A program made the translations under genes and the position numbers. The notes beneath the pieces were generated by a model, which was not told where the DNA came from, searched no databases, and was given only the letters and a program-made list of their open reading frames with translations. Below, piece after piece: positions 18,725 to 27,387 of a stretch of 35,180 nucleotides of DNA (within the stretch, counting starts at the first letter, position 1; every line of letters starts with the position of its first letter). This DNA comes from Saprospiraceae bacterium (GTDB lineage Bacteria; Bacteroidota; Bacteroidia; Chitinophagales; Saprospiraceae): NCBI GenBank assembly GCA_020628475.1, contig JAHDFB010000035.1, forward strand, positions 1 to 35,180, in the 5' to 3' direction.

Positions 18725-18768
18725 TAATTATTTAATGTTTCGCAAGTACACTTTTATACCTGATGCAT

Positions 18769-18776
18769 CAAAGATA
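18769..18776 (-). promoter_or_regulatory. -7 promoter box of the riboswitch-metZ-metX unit
   Basis: The minus strand reads TATCTTTG, an exact match to TAnnTTTG, about 45 bases upstream of the SAM aptamer. I find no good TTG at -33, so strength is uncertain, but position and match make this the likely promoter. Confidence 0.6.
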
Positions 18777-18819
18777 CATTTAAATTCTGTAGATGATGAT
18801 CGATTTTATAAGACCATAA

Positions 18820-20376
18820 CTATATTTTAACAAATCGCTTCGTCTTCGAATAATGCGATCCAGATATTCTAAGAATATATTGTGCATTTGGAAGATCATG
18901 GAGATCTATATTAAACACATGCTCCCCTGTTGATAATCGCTTAGAAAATATATGTTTCACTTCAGATCCTAGTATGCTATATATTTTTAGTGTATAGTGA
19001 TCTTCTTGTAAATTCAGCTTGACTTGAGCATGGCCAGAATTTGGATTCGGAAAGATGTCTAAGCTTGCAAAATCCTCTTCTGTCATATTCGTATTTACTG
19101 GAGCACTACAATTTTTCAGTATAGGTAAATACTGATAATCCTCAAATAATAGCTCTCCTACCACATCCGGCTCCATTTCAAACCAATCAATTAATACAGA
19201 GGCATATATAGATCGATAGTCATACTGCATTTCGAGTCCAGCCTGTACATCCACTGATTCGTCAAAATCAGGATTACTTCCAAGGGTTCCTCTAGCTACG
19301 CATTCTCCAAAAAGGAATAATGGTGCAGCTGTTCCGTGATCGGATCCCAAGCTTACATTGGAGCGTATTCTTCTTCCAAATTCACTATAGGTCATACCCA
19401 ACACTTGCTCTCCATAGCCCAATTGACTGATATCATCTTGAAATGCACATATTGCATCGGATAATGTTTTAAGTAAATTGGCGTGCGCTCCTGTTGTATG
19501 ATCTCCATCCACTACCTGATCCGCATGTGTATCATAACCACCTTGGTTCAAAATGTAAATTTTTGTTTTCGAACCACCCGAAATCATTCTTGCCACCGTT
19601 TTTAACTGTTGGGCCATGCGATTATCTTCTGGATATTTCGTCGATAGATTCGTTCCTTTTTCATAGGTTTCCATGACACGTTCACTGTATAAATTACTTT
19701 GTTCTATGCTATCTAGAATATACTTGTATTCATCTCCATAGCAATCACTGCCATAATCCCCTACTATAGATTCAGGTACTGTACCTGCGACTGACGGATC
19801 AACCAATGCTAGACTAAAGTTAGCTACTGTACCTTGACAGGTCTCTGATAAGCTATAATCAATCGTCATAGCCAACGGATCCGGATTATCTTCATTTGGG
19901 TAGCCATCTGGGTATTGTGGATGATTATGTTCCAGGTAACGACCAAACCAACCAGTTTTTAAATAGGTCTCACTATCACTACCCGTATTCCAAACATCCG
20001 TCGACCTAAAATGTGATCTATTTTGATTCGGATAAGCAACTCCTTGAACAATTCCTAATTTATCATCGTTATACAGCTCTTGAAAGCCCGTCATGGAACC
20101 ATGAAATGCATTATCGCCATCTATGTTTAATAATGAACTTTCAGGTAGTATAATATCGGGGCGTACATTGGCCAGTACATCGTATTTATCTAAAGGGATC
20201 AACGTATTCAATCCATCATTTCCTCCTCCCATGTAAATGAGCACCAATATCTTATCATTATCAACGGATAAGTGATTGAACAATGCCGATTTTGCCACGG
20301 CGGAAATTCCCATTCCATTCACTAATATTGGTAAGGAAAAGGCTGAACTTGATCTAAGAAAATCTCTACGTTTCAT
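18820..20376 (-). CDS. DUF1501 family protein with Tat-like signal and T9SS sorting domain
   Basis: The 518-residue protein begins MKRRDFLRSSSAFSLP, a twin-arginine-like signal. The body has DUF1501 (sulfatase-fold) motifs: LVLIYMGGGNDGLNTLIPLD near residue 43, NRSHFRSTDVWNTG, ILNQGGYDTHADQ and YSEFGRRIRSN with GSDHGTAAPLFLFG. The end (LDIFPNPNSGHAQVKL, then NAQYILRISGSHYSK) is a T9SS type A sorting domain. The gene lies 50 bases downstream of a DUF1800 gene, a pairing seen across many phyla. Function of the pair is unknown. A Tat-like signal together with a T9SS tail would imply folded export to the periplasm before surface transport. Confidence 0.88.
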   Translation of the reverse strand: MKRRDFLRSSSAFSLPILVNGMGISAVAKSALFNHLSVDNDKILVLIYMGGGNDGLNTLIPLDKYDVLANVRPDIILPESSLLNIDGDNAFHGSMTGFQELYNDDKLGIVQGVAYPNQNRSHFRSTDVWNTGSDSETYLKTGWFGRYLEHNHPQYPDGYPNEDNPDPLAMTIDYSLSETCQGTVANFSLALVDPSVAGTVPESIVGDYGSDCYGDEYKYILDSIEQSNLYSERVMETYEKGTNLSTKYPEDNRMAQQLKTVARMISGGSKTKIYILNQGGYDTHADQVVDGDHTTGAHANLLKTLSDAICAFQDDISQLGYGEQVLGMTYSEFGRRIRSNVSLGSDHGTAAPLFLFGECVARGTLGSNPDFDESVDVQAGLEMQYDYRSIYASVLIDWFEMEPDVVGELLFEDYQYLPILKNCSAPVNTNMTEEDFASLDIFPNPNSGHAQVKLNLQEDHYTLKIYSILGSEVKHIFSKRLSTGEHVFNIDLHDLPNAQYILRISGSHYSKTKRFVKI

Positions 20377-20426
20377 AAGTACATAATTTTCGAGTTTGTT
20401 TCCAAACGAATGTTATTGAATAGGGT

Positions 20427-22010
20427 TTAACTTAATTGATATTCTGGTAAGGTGGTCATACTTAAAAATAATGACCTCAATTTATTTTCAATGGCCAGCT
20501 TCAGGTTTTCATCATCTGGATTGGCTATGTATTCCGTATATTCTACATTCCATTCAAAATCAGGAAGGCCTTCCAGAATCACTTCTTTTAAGAAATCTAT
20601 TTGACCGGCATTTAACGATTTCGGAAAAATATAATCAGCCAATTCTGGAATCAACACATTAATATCGGAAGGATCGCTGATGGAATCCAGCAAGCTGAAG
20701 GGATCTAATTTGAATAAATTATTACCACCTGTATTTACTCCAATCTGCCAAAGAATTACATTCACTTGAGAACGTAGAGGTAAGGTAACTGAATTTAGCC
20801 ATATTCTATAGAATACGGGTTCTTGATAATAGGCCTTCCATCCAGCAACATTCGGGTGATTATACACCGATTGTTGTAAAGCGGCGGCGCCTTCTAATAT
20901 TCCGAACCATAAATTATATTGGCGGTTCAAATTATCGATGTTATCGTTCGTATCCGATAATCCAAATGCATTGACGATGAAGTCAATTGGGCTTTTAATC
21001 ATGGTACCGATATAACATTCTTGATAAAAGTGTTCACTTCGGAGGAAGGTCTCCAGTACCGGTTTTATGTTGTATTCATTTTCTCTAAAAATCTTCGCAA
21101 GTGGTTCAATGACTTCTTCTTCAATAGTATCATCAATGGTGTAGTGTAAAAACCATCTATATAATTTTCTGACGATAAATCTCGAAACCTCTTCTTTCTC
21201 GAATATTATGTCAATGAGCACTTTATATTCCTCCTCCCCTTGATCACTGATTTCTATATTATCAAATCGATGTGATAATGTCTTGGTTGTGGTATCGTGT
21301 CTATTTGGTACAAAGACGCTTCCGATTTCTGGATTCTCTGGATTAAAATGACCGTAATCTCTCCAACCGGTTAGTACCTTTGCCATTGCAACTACGTCAT
21401 CTTCGGTATAATTGGTATAATCTCCATCACCTACTACAGGCCCCTTTCCAATCGTAAATAATTCCAGTAATTCACGCGCATAATTTTCATTGGGTGCTTG
21501 TTTTGAATTTTGTCGTCCATTTAGATAGCGTAACATAGAAGGATCAATGGTAACATCTTTAACCATTTGTTTAAAATCTCCTAATGCATTATCCCGCATC
21601 ATAGAATAGTTCCGATATATAAAACGTGCATCATTTACATCGGCTGTGACAAAATGATTGTGCCAAAACAAGGTTAATTTTTCTTGAATTGAAATATCAT
21701 CTTCCAACCATTTCTTAACGATCCATCCACCTAATGATCTATTTCGATAATTATTTAACCCAGGTACACCATTGGTAAAACCTGCATTGACCCATGTCTC
21801 TCCAACCGCAACTTCTGGATCATTTTCGAAGTATGGATTGAGTGGGAAATCGTTTGGATCTTTATAACTAAGTATTTTTTCCACTGTTTGATCCAATCCA
21901 TCTGAAACAGATTGTAGAATTTGCTTTTTACGTGCGGAAAAACTTGTACGTCTTAAGAGATGAGCGGCTACGTTAGCATTCCATGCTCCAGTGTAGGGAT
22001 TTATACTCAT
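20427..22010 (-). CDS. DUF1800 family protein
   Basis: The 527-residue protein shows DUF1800 landmarks in order: AAHLLRRTSFSARKKQI near the start, LTLFWHNHFVTADVND, NENYARELLELFTIG, AMAKVLTGWRDYG, SRFIVRKLYRWFLHY, IKSPIDFIVNAFGL and HPNVAGWKAYY. No clear signal peptide is visible, as often for this family. It is first in a two-gene unit with the DUF1501 gene, strongly suggesting joint action in an uncharacterised envelope or extracellular process. No canonical -7 box was found upstream. Confidence 0.88.
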   Translation of the reverse strand: MSINPYTGAWNANVAAHLLRRTSFSARKKQILQSVSDGLDQTVEKILSYKDPNDFPLNPYFENDPEVAVGETWVNAGFTNGVPGLNNYRNRSLGGWIVKKWLEDDISIQEKLTLFWHNHFVTADVNDARFIYRNYSMMRDNALGDFKQMVKDVTIDPSMLRYLNGRQNSKQAPNENYARELLELFTIGKGPVVGDGDYTNYTEDDVVAMAKVLTGWRDYGHFNPENPEIGSVFVPNRHDTTTKTLSHRFDNIEISDQGEEEYKVLIDIIFEKEEVSRFIVRKLYRWFLHYTIDDTIEEEVIEPLAKIFRENEYNIKPVLETFLRSEHFYQECYIGTMIKSPIDFIVNAFGLSDTNDNIDNLNRQYNLWFGILEGAAALQQSVYNHPNVAGWKAYYQEPVFYRIWLNSVTLPLRSQVNVILWQIGVNTGGNNLFKLDPFSLLDSISDPSDINVLIPELADYIFPKSLNAGQIDFLKEVILEGLPDFEWNVEYTEYIANPDDENLKLAIENKLRSLFLSMTTLPEYQLS

Positions 22011-22171
22011 TGTAAGGTTTTTTAGTGAACACTTAATATGGTCTTATTCCAATAATTCAACTTTTGAATGATCGTTTCGAAATCTTTTTTTGGGAATCAT
22101 TAATAAGGAGGGACAAAACGACTTCAAACAATATTAAGACTTATTGAGCGATGAAAGGTTTAATATTATTT

Positions 22172-22179
22172 TATTTTTG
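22172..22179 (+). promoter_or_regulatory. -7 promoter box of the MDR reductase gene
   Basis: TATTTTTG matches TAnnTTTG exactly. With a start site about seven bases downstream, the mRNA leader before the ATG at 22193 would be only a few bases, so translation may be nearly leaderless. Confidence 0.5.
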
Positions 22180-22192
22180 ACGAAAAAAATTC

Positions 22193-23155
22193 ATGATTGC
22201 TTATCAACTTACTGAATTAAAAGCATCTCTTGTTCGAAATGAAGTAGCATTGAATCTAGAAGAAGGAGATCTTATTTGTAAGAATCTATATGCAGGTCTT
22301 AACCGCCGAGATCACTGGATTACACAAGGTCTCTATCCAGGTATTGAATTGCCCTGTATTTTAGGTAGTGATGGTTTGGTCGAATACGAAGGTGTTAAAT
22401 ATGTCATGAATCCAAATGAAAATTGGGGAGATCGTCTTGACATCCCAAGTTCTAAATATACGATTCGCGGTCTTCAAAAACAGGGAACATTCGCTAGTGA
22501 ATCGGCGGTTCAGTCCAAGAAGTTGTTTAAAAAACCCAGCCATTTAAGTGATGCTGAAGCTGCCATTCTTCCGCTTGGTGGTTTAACGGCTTATCGGGCT
22601 CTCGTTTCCAATTGTAAAGTACAAGCTGGAGATCGAGTCCTGATCAACGGTATAGGAGGAGGCGTAGCTCTCTTAGCTTTCCAATTTGCTATCGCTCTGG
22701 GAGCAGAAGTATATGTCAGTTCTTCTAGTCCTTCTAAAATGGAAAAGGCCATCGCCCTTGGTGCGAAGGATGCTATTAATTATCGAGACGAACAATGGGG
22801 AAAATCCTTTAAAAAGAAGGTTGGTGGATTTGACGTAATTATCGATAGTGCTGGAGGAGAGGGTTTCATTGATCTTATTCACGCTTCCAATATGGGAGCC
22901 AGGATTGGAATTTTTGGTGGTACACGTGGGTACATTAATAAATTATCCCCTCAACATTTATTTTTCAAGCAGATACACATCTTTGGAAGTACTATGGGGA
23001 ATGATCAAGAATTTGCAGATATGATCGATTTGGTCGATAAATACGAGATTAAACCTATCGTGGATACAGTCTATTCATTTGATGAAGTAAATGAAGCCAT
23101 GCAACGCATGTTGAGTCCTGAAAAATTTGGTAAAGTTGCTATTAAGATTTCTTAG
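22193..23155 (+). CDS. Zinc-independent MDR family (quinone reductase-like) oxidoreductase
   Basis: The 320-residue protein has an N-terminal GroES-like domain (AGLNRRDHWITQGLYPG, LPCILGSDGLVEYEG) and a Rossmann domain with the NAD(P)-binding stretch VLINGIGGGVALLAFQFAIA, then SPSKMEKAIALGAKDAINYR and VIIDSAGGEG. Structural and catalytic zinc ligands of classical alcohol dehydrogenases are absent, so it belongs with quinone reductase/zeta-crystallin-like enzymes that reduce C=C or quinone substrates with NADPH. Substrate is unknown. Its 3' end overlaps the convergent merC-like gene by 14 bases. Confidence 0.85.
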   Translation: MIAYQLTELKASLVRNEVALNLEEGDLICKNLYAGLNRRDHWITQGLYPGIELPCILGSDGLVEYEGVKYVMNPNENWGDRLDIPSSKYTIRGLQKQGTFASESAVQSKKLFKKPSHLSDAEAAILPLGGLTAYRALVSNCKVQAGDRVLINGIGGGVALLAFQFAIALGAEVYVSSSSPSKMEKAIALGAKDAINYRDEQWGKSFKKKVGGFDVIIDSAGGEGFIDLIHASNMGARIGIFGGTRGYINKLSPQHLFFKQIHIFGSTMGNDQEFADMIDLVDKYEIKPIVDTVYSFDEVNEAMQRMLSPEKFGKVAIKIS

Positions 23156-23510
23156 CTCGAAGTTGTTTCCAATTTACTAAATGAGCGGTTGCTATCAACA
23201 AACCTCCTATTGCAGAAAGTATGTGAAAATGAAAAAGAATGCTGATGAATAAAGCTGTAAATCCTACTAAGAACAGAGCTATTGGAATCGCATTGATCAT
23301 ATTTTTGCTATAATTAACAAATAAGGACCAACCGGCAATAATCAGCGTTACTACTAGAAATCCGACCTCTACGAAGGTGTGATCAATTATCTGAATAACA
23401 CCGAGGCCTCCAAAACTGATAATCAACGGAATTGATATGCAGTGGATGGCGCAGGCTAAAGCTACAAAGCTTCCCGTTAACTCTAATCTAGCATGTAGTT
23501 TTTGAAACAT
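23142..23510 (-). CDS. MerC domain membrane protein
   Basis: From the ATG at 23510 the protein has 122 residues with four predicted transmembrane helices. Helix 1 holds CAIHC (Cys20 and Cys24), the metal-binding pair of MerC mercury transporters, followed by SIPLIISFGG. In Bacteroidota, MerC-like proteins without a mer operon are common and may handle zinc or other metals; no mer genes are seen here. An upstream in-frame start at 23537 would lie over the promoter, so I prefer 23510. The 3' end overlaps the convergent reductase gene. Confidence 0.8.
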   Translation of the reverse strand: MFQKLHARLELTGSFVALACAIHCISIPLIISFGGLGVIQIIDHTFVEVGFLVVTLIIAGWSLFVNYSKNMINAIPIALFLVGFTALFISILFHFHILSAIGGLLIATAHLVNWKQLRAKKS

Positions 23511-23512
23511 GA

Positions 23513-23547
23513 TTGCAAATATATGCATATGCAACATGGTTTCACAA
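23513..23547 (-). promoter_or_regulatory. merC-like promoter with an overlapping imperfect palindrome
   Basis: On the minus strand TTG (23547-23545), a 21-base spacer and TATATTTG (23523-23516) form a good Bacteroidota promoter, placing transcription start at or next to the ATG at 23510. A 22-base imperfect palindrome (23513-23534, arms TTGCA and TGCAA, with an inner perfect TGCATATGCA at 23524-23533 region) covers the -7 box and could bind a metal-responsive repressor. Confidence 0.45.
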
Positions 23548-23789
23548 GTATTTGTTGTGATTTTACATTTTCACTTACAAAAAATTTTACTTTTTGTTGC
23601 TAAACATTTCATAGTCAAGCATTAATAATCGTACGATATTTAAAATTAATAGGATGTTAAACCCGAAATATGCATTAGAAAATCTATTACGAGGTCAAAC
23701 TACTTCAAAATAAGACGTTTCACTTATTTTATTGTACTTTAAGCTCTCATTACAATATTCCAACACATAATTCGGGTAAAATAAATTTT
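23538..23789. other. AT-rich spacer
   Basis: No ORF with support or RNA gene is seen. The end of the stretch has TAAATTTTG (23782-23790), which resembles a -7 box with one extra base and would start transcription into the structured element that follows. Confidence 0.5.
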
Positions 23790-24018
23790 GCACGCGATAG
23801 CGATAGTAATGGCCAGCTTGCTGGTCCCATGAAGGTATTTAAAATATTTAGAGCGCATGGAACATATGCGAGGTATCGAATTGTGCCTTTCAATAAAGTC
23901 ATTTCATGGGATGAAACCATGGATAGCGCGGACCGAAGGTATCGCCCTGATAGACTTACTCCATAAAATATCGTCTAAAAATAATGAAGGCATGATCGAG
24001 AAACTCCATCATGCCTTC
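23790..24018 (+). ncRNA. Candidate structured non-coding RNA or repeat element
   Basis: A GC-richer island in AT-rich DNA folds into nested helices: GCGATA (23794-23799) with TATCGC (23940-23945); CGATA (23801-23805) with TATCG (23874-23878); hairpins GGCCAGC-TT-GCTGGTC (23811-23826, one wobble), CGCAT/ATGCG (23854-23870) and TTTCAT-GGG-ATGAAA (23902-23916). It ends with a perfect 11-pair hairpin. I recall similar strings (CGATAGCGATAG and GGACCGAAGGTATCGCCC) in other Bacteroidota genomes but cannot check that here. The 73-codon ORF inside it has no convincing protein features. Strand is inferred from the terminator position. Confidence 0.5.
23986..24018. terminator. Perfect 11-pair hairpin, probable intrinsic terminator
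   Basis: GAAGGCATGAT (23986-23996) pairs with 24008-24018 across an 11-base loop. The right flank is pyrimidine-rich (gctcttcttct), the left flank A-rich, so it could end the plus-strand element just upstream or, less likely, the minus-strand channel gene 255 bases away. Confidence 0.7.
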
Positions 24019-24273
24019 GCTCTTCTTCTACTGTTTTTGAATATTGGTAGATTTTTGAGCTTAGCTGTTATTAGCTAAAACTAGTCTATTCTTTTTTAGA
24101 ATATAATAGCAGCAAAGTCGTACAGCGAAAAAAAAATTGACTGACCCACTAAGAAACAAGAATAGCTAGGTTTTTTCGCTTAACCAAATATAATATAATT
24201 TGCAAATTCTACAAAATGCTTAGTGATAATTTTTAAAATAATTTACAAAACAAAATAAATGTGCTAACATCTT

Positions 24274-25095
24274 CTATTTTCCAATATTTCCTATTTCAAC
24301 ACCTTCTGAGTAGGCCACTTGAACATTATTCTCATGGAATGCCCTTTTAATTTCGGCATAAATCTCAAATTTAGCATCCCAATAATCCTCGGGAAGCACA
24401 TAAGGTCGGACGGCTATAATGATATTGTGCGAGTCGTATGATAAGATCCCGAGTTCTATTTCTGGTTCTTTCATTACTCGATCATGTTTTTCCAGCACCT
24501 CTTGAATAATCGCTTTTACCTTGGTCCAATCTTCACTATAAGGCATGGTTACTTCCAGTTCGAGTCGTATATTTCCTTTTTGGCTGATATTCGATATTAT
24601 TCCTTCGATCACCATAGCATTCGGAACAATCAAGGTTTTATTACCTGGCGTTTCTAATATGGTATTGAAGATTTGAATTTGCATGACTTGACCAAATTTC
24701 TCTTGCATTTCGACATAATCCCCTACTTTATATGGCTTGAAAATCAGGATTAATATTCCTGCTGCGAAGTTGGACAAGGAACCTTGTAAGGCAAGTCCGA
24801 CCGCAAAACTCGCTGCTGCCAATACAGCAATCAGAGATGCCGTATCTACTCCAACAATACCTGCCACGGACAAGAATAAAAATGCTTTTAAAAGGATATC
24901 GACCAATGTCGCTATAAAGCCTGAAATTTCAGGTGCCAAGCCTGTTTTGGCTATATTTTTAGAGACAATTTTGTTAATGAATTTCAATATTCTAAGTCCG
25001 ATGATCAGTATGATAATGGCACCCAATATTTTCGGTCCATAGTTAATAATACCGTCCATTATTTTATCGACGTACTTATTTATATTTTCGTTCAT
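24274..25095 (-). CDS. MscS family mechanosensitive ion channel
   Basis: The 273-residue protein has an N-terminal amphipathic part, three transmembrane helices and a soluble beta domain. The pore-lining TM3 is ASLIAVLAAASFAVGLALQG followed by SLSNFAAGILILIFKP, the Gly/Ala-packed MscS signature, then YKVGDYVEM and PNAMVIEGIISNIS. It should open under membrane tension to release solutes during hypo-osmotic shock. Length is close to E. coli MscS. It starts six bases after the serine hydrolase stop, so the two are probably co-transcribed. Confidence 0.9.
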   Translation of the reverse strand: MNENINKYVDKIMDGIINYGPKILGAIIILIIGLRILKFINKIVSKNIAKTGLAPEISGFIATLVDILLKAFLFLSVAGIVGVDTASLIAVLAAASFAVGLALQGSLSNFAAGILILIFKPYKVGDYVEMQEKFGQVMQIQIFNTILETPGNKTLIVPNAMVIEGIISNISQKGNIRLELEVTMPYSEDWTKVKAIIQEVLEKHDRVMKEPEIELGILSYDSHNIIIAVRPYVLPEDYWDAKFEIYAEIKRAFHENNVQVAYSEGVEIGNIGK

Positions 25096-25101
25096 CTTTT
25101 C

Positions 25102-26304
25102 TTAATTAATTATGTGATTTCGAATCGCGTGTAAAAATGCATAATGCCTAGCGATGGTTTTCTTTCTATCCTTGCCATACAAGTAGTTTGCCGAACATTT
25201 GACTATCACTATTTTATGTATCGGGTCGACGAAGATATATTGATTATACACTCCATTGGCTGTAAAAATGGATTCATCTCCTTCTGGAATCCACCATTGA
25301 TATCCGTAGCCGAGAGGCGAATTGGAATTTGGATTATCCCCTGGTAATAAATGCTTTTCGGTGGCATGGGTAGATGCATATACCCAGATGGAATCAATGA
25401 TTTGTTGATCGTTGGCATATCCCTGATCTGCATAGAGCTTGCCGAATCGGGCGTAATCACGTAGAGAAGCATTAAAGCCGCCGAAAACCGCCTCCATGCC
25501 CTGATTATCTCTAAGCCAGTAAGCATCAAATTCTGCCCCCATTTTCTGCCAAAGATTTTTTTCACAAAAGGTGCTTACAGATTGCTTGGTGGCCGCTTTT
25601 AATACCATACCTAGCACCTGTGTATCCATACTTACATATTTATGGTATTGCCCCGCCGCTCTTTCGCTTTGTAAGGAAGCTACATATTTATCAAAGGATA
25701 GTCCCAAGGCAAACACGCGTCCCATTTTATTAATATCTGAATTCTTATCGGAATAATCTTCATTGAATCGAATACCAGAGCTCATTTGCAATACATCTTT
25801 GATGCTCACATTGTGATATCCACTATGCTTTAATATGGTGGCATATTTGTCTACAGGATCTTCAATTGATTCTATGTGTCCTTGTTCTACCGCTATACCG
25901 ATTAATGCGGACACGATGGATTTACAAACGGACCAAGAAATATAATCCTCTTCTGGCGTCAAGCCCTCCGCATAATATTCATATAGTATGGTGTCTGCCT
26001 TTAATACCAATAATCCGGCCGTTTTGGTTTTTTCCAAATAGGTCTTAGACAGTATGGTTGAATCTTGAAATGTAAATGCAGCTGGCAGCTCTCCTAACTG
26101 ACGATTAAATGATGTAGGGGTATCCGAAGCCATTATTTTCTTGGAAGGAAAGATATCCTCCATACTCAGAAAATTTTGACTGATATTGTCTGGTTCGAAT
26201 AAACTGATCACCGTTATTAGGCGATTTATTCTGGTATAATTAAAGGCAACGAAAATTATAAGCGCTAAAAGTATTCCCAGTATAATGCGTTTCAACCATT
26301 TCAT
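25102..26304 (-). CDS. Membrane-anchored serine hydrolase (beta-lactamase/PBP-like, class C fold)
   Basis: The 400-residue protein has an N-terminal membrane anchor (IILGILLALIIFVAFNY). The catalytic SXXK motif is Ser125-Val-Cys-Lys128 in SWSVCKSIVSALIG; the second motif is Tyr223-Val-Ser225, a variant of YXN; the C-terminal part has PLGYGYQWW and ANGVYNQYIFVDP, common in the 6-aminohexanoate hydrolase/beta-lactamase-like group. It is likely a periplasm-facing esterase or peptidase rather than a true beta-lactamase. It is followed at six bases by the MscS gene. Confidence 0.85.
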   Translation of the reverse strand: MKWLKRIILGILLALIIFVAFNYTRINRLITVISLFEPDNISQNFLSMEDIFPSKKIMASDTPTSFNRQLGELPAAFTFQDSTILSKTYLEKTKTAGLLVLKADTILYEYYAEGLTPEEDYISWSVCKSIVSALIGIAVEQGHIESIEDPVDKYATILKHSGYHNVSIKDVLQMSSGIRFNEDYSDKNSDINKMGRVFALGLSFDKYVASLQSERAAGQYHKYVSMDTQVLGMVLKAATKQSVSTFCEKNLWQKMGAEFDAYWLRDNQGMEAVFGGFNASLRDYARFGKLYADQGYANDQQIIDSIWVYASTHATEKHLLPGDNPNSNSPLGYGYQWWIPEGDESIFTANGVYNQYIFVDPIHKIVIVKCSANYLYGKDRKKTIARHYAFLHAIRNHIIN

Positions 26305-26398
26305 ACTGTAAATATATTGATCCCATGTGAAAAATTCATATGAATTGATTTCATAACTGAATGTAACTGGTTTTTAGTTCGATCTATTCTTGCACTCA

Positions 26399-26428
26399 TA
26401 AAAAAAGGGATACGCTTTGCGCATCCCT
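26399..26428 (-). terminator. Intrinsic terminator of the outer-membrane protein gene
   Basis: Arms 26406-26415 and 26419-26428 pair over ten bases with a G:U wobble in the minus-strand RNA, a three-base loop, and a seven-base U tract. It lies about 25 bases after the stop codon at 26452. Confidence 0.85.
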
Positions 26429-26451
26429 CTATATTTTATTTTACGCTTTTT

Positions 26452-27210
26452 TTAGAAAGCGTAACCGATTGAAAGTCCAGCTCTCAACTCGATTAATCCC
26501 GTACTGATTCGTGGCGTATTGACTTTTACGTTATCTTCTGATAGATTCACTACTTCGTCTCGAATCACTCCTTTTAGTGCTTCTAAATCTTCAGTGGCAA
26601 TATCTGTTCCCAAGTCAGAAGGGTCGAAGGCATCGATTTCCCGAAGTACATCCACTTTCAACGCTTCAATATCCGCACCAGCAGCAGGTTCAGCTACCAC
26701 TTTTGCGCCATATACATTGTAACCGATACCGAAAATGTACCAATCGATCACAAAAGCATCTTTAATTAACCACTGGACTCCACATCCAATTCCTCCTCCA
26801 AAGTTTCTTATATTGATTTTTGCATCAAAATCTATTTCTGATCCATAACTTCCAACTTTTTTCAGATCTCTACTTCGATATCTTGCGTAAACTCCTGCAT
26901 AAAAGCCTCTTGGGCCTTCTTCATCTTTGAAGTAGTATCTATATTCTGGAGTGATTGCAAATCCAGATAATGTGGTCCGAAACTCTTCGGGTACATCGAT
27001 CGGGAAAATGACGGTACTTCCAAATTGTTCAGGTGTATCATATAAAAAGGATAGCTGAACAGCATGGTTATTTCCAAACATACGCTCATATTTCAAGTTA
27101 ATATCAGACGATACGATGGCTGATCCCAGTCCCAATTTTATGGCATTATCCTGTGCATTGATTGATAAACTCGCCATGATCAGGCAAGCCAGTAATAGGT
27201 AATTTTTCAT
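26452..27210 (-). CDS. Outer-membrane beta-barrel protein (DUF3575-like)
   Basis: From the ATG at 27210 the 252-residue protein has a signal peptide ending SINAQ. It then shows alternating strands typical of small barrels: IKLGLGSAIVSSDINLKYER, GFAITPEYRYYF, FYAGVYARYRSR, and a final aromatic-ended strand LRAGLSIGYAF. A 70-residue loop rich in Asp, Glu and Val (about 170-230) interrupts the strands, longer than usual for such proteins. The upstream in-frame start at 27225 would lengthen the signal peptide by five residues. Function unknown. Confidence 0.75.
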   Translation of the reverse strand: MKNYLLLACLIMASLSINAQDNAIKLGLGSAIVSSDINLKYERMFGNNHAVQLSFLYDTPEQFGSTVIFPIDVPEEFRTTLSGFAITPEYRYYFKDEEGPRGFYAGVYARYRSRDLKKVGSYGSEIDFDAKINIRNFGGGIGCGVQWLIKDAFVIDWYIFGIGYNVYGAKVVAEPAAGADIEALKVDVLREIDAFDPSDLGTDIATEDLEALKGVIRDEVVNLSEDNVKVNTPRISTGLIELRAGLSIGYAF

Positions 27211-27281
27211 AAATAAAATTTTCAAATGTTAGGTTCTTTGATCGAAGATGTGAAGAAACGCACATTCGATTCAAGATTTTC

Positions 27282-27289
27282 CAAAAATA
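27282..27289 (-). promoter_or_regulatory. -7 box of the outer-membrane protein gene
   Basis: The minus strand reads TATTTTTG, an exact match to TAnnTTTG, giving a leader of about 65 bases before the ATG at 27210. No clear -33 element at standard spacing. Confidence 0.5.
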
Positions 27290-27350
27290 GAAATTTATAC
27301 AATGCAATAACGAAAGCACTCGATCAAATGTTACAAAAATGCTATATATG

Positions 27351-27387
27351 AAAATAAAAAAAGGACTTCTGGTTTTCAAGAAGTCCT
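27351..27387 (-). terminator. Orphan intrinsic terminator
   Basis: AGGACTTCT (27362-27370) pairs perfectly with AGAAGTCCT (27379-27387) across an eight-base loop, and the A-rich left flank gives a U tract on the minus strand. No annotated minus-strand gene lies upstream of it, so it may end an unannotated small transcript. Confidence 0.75.

Noticed and set aside
23857..24078. 73-codon plus-strand ORF
   Set aside because: It lies across the hairpins of the structured element and through the terminator, has no family features, and its composition looks like chance reading.
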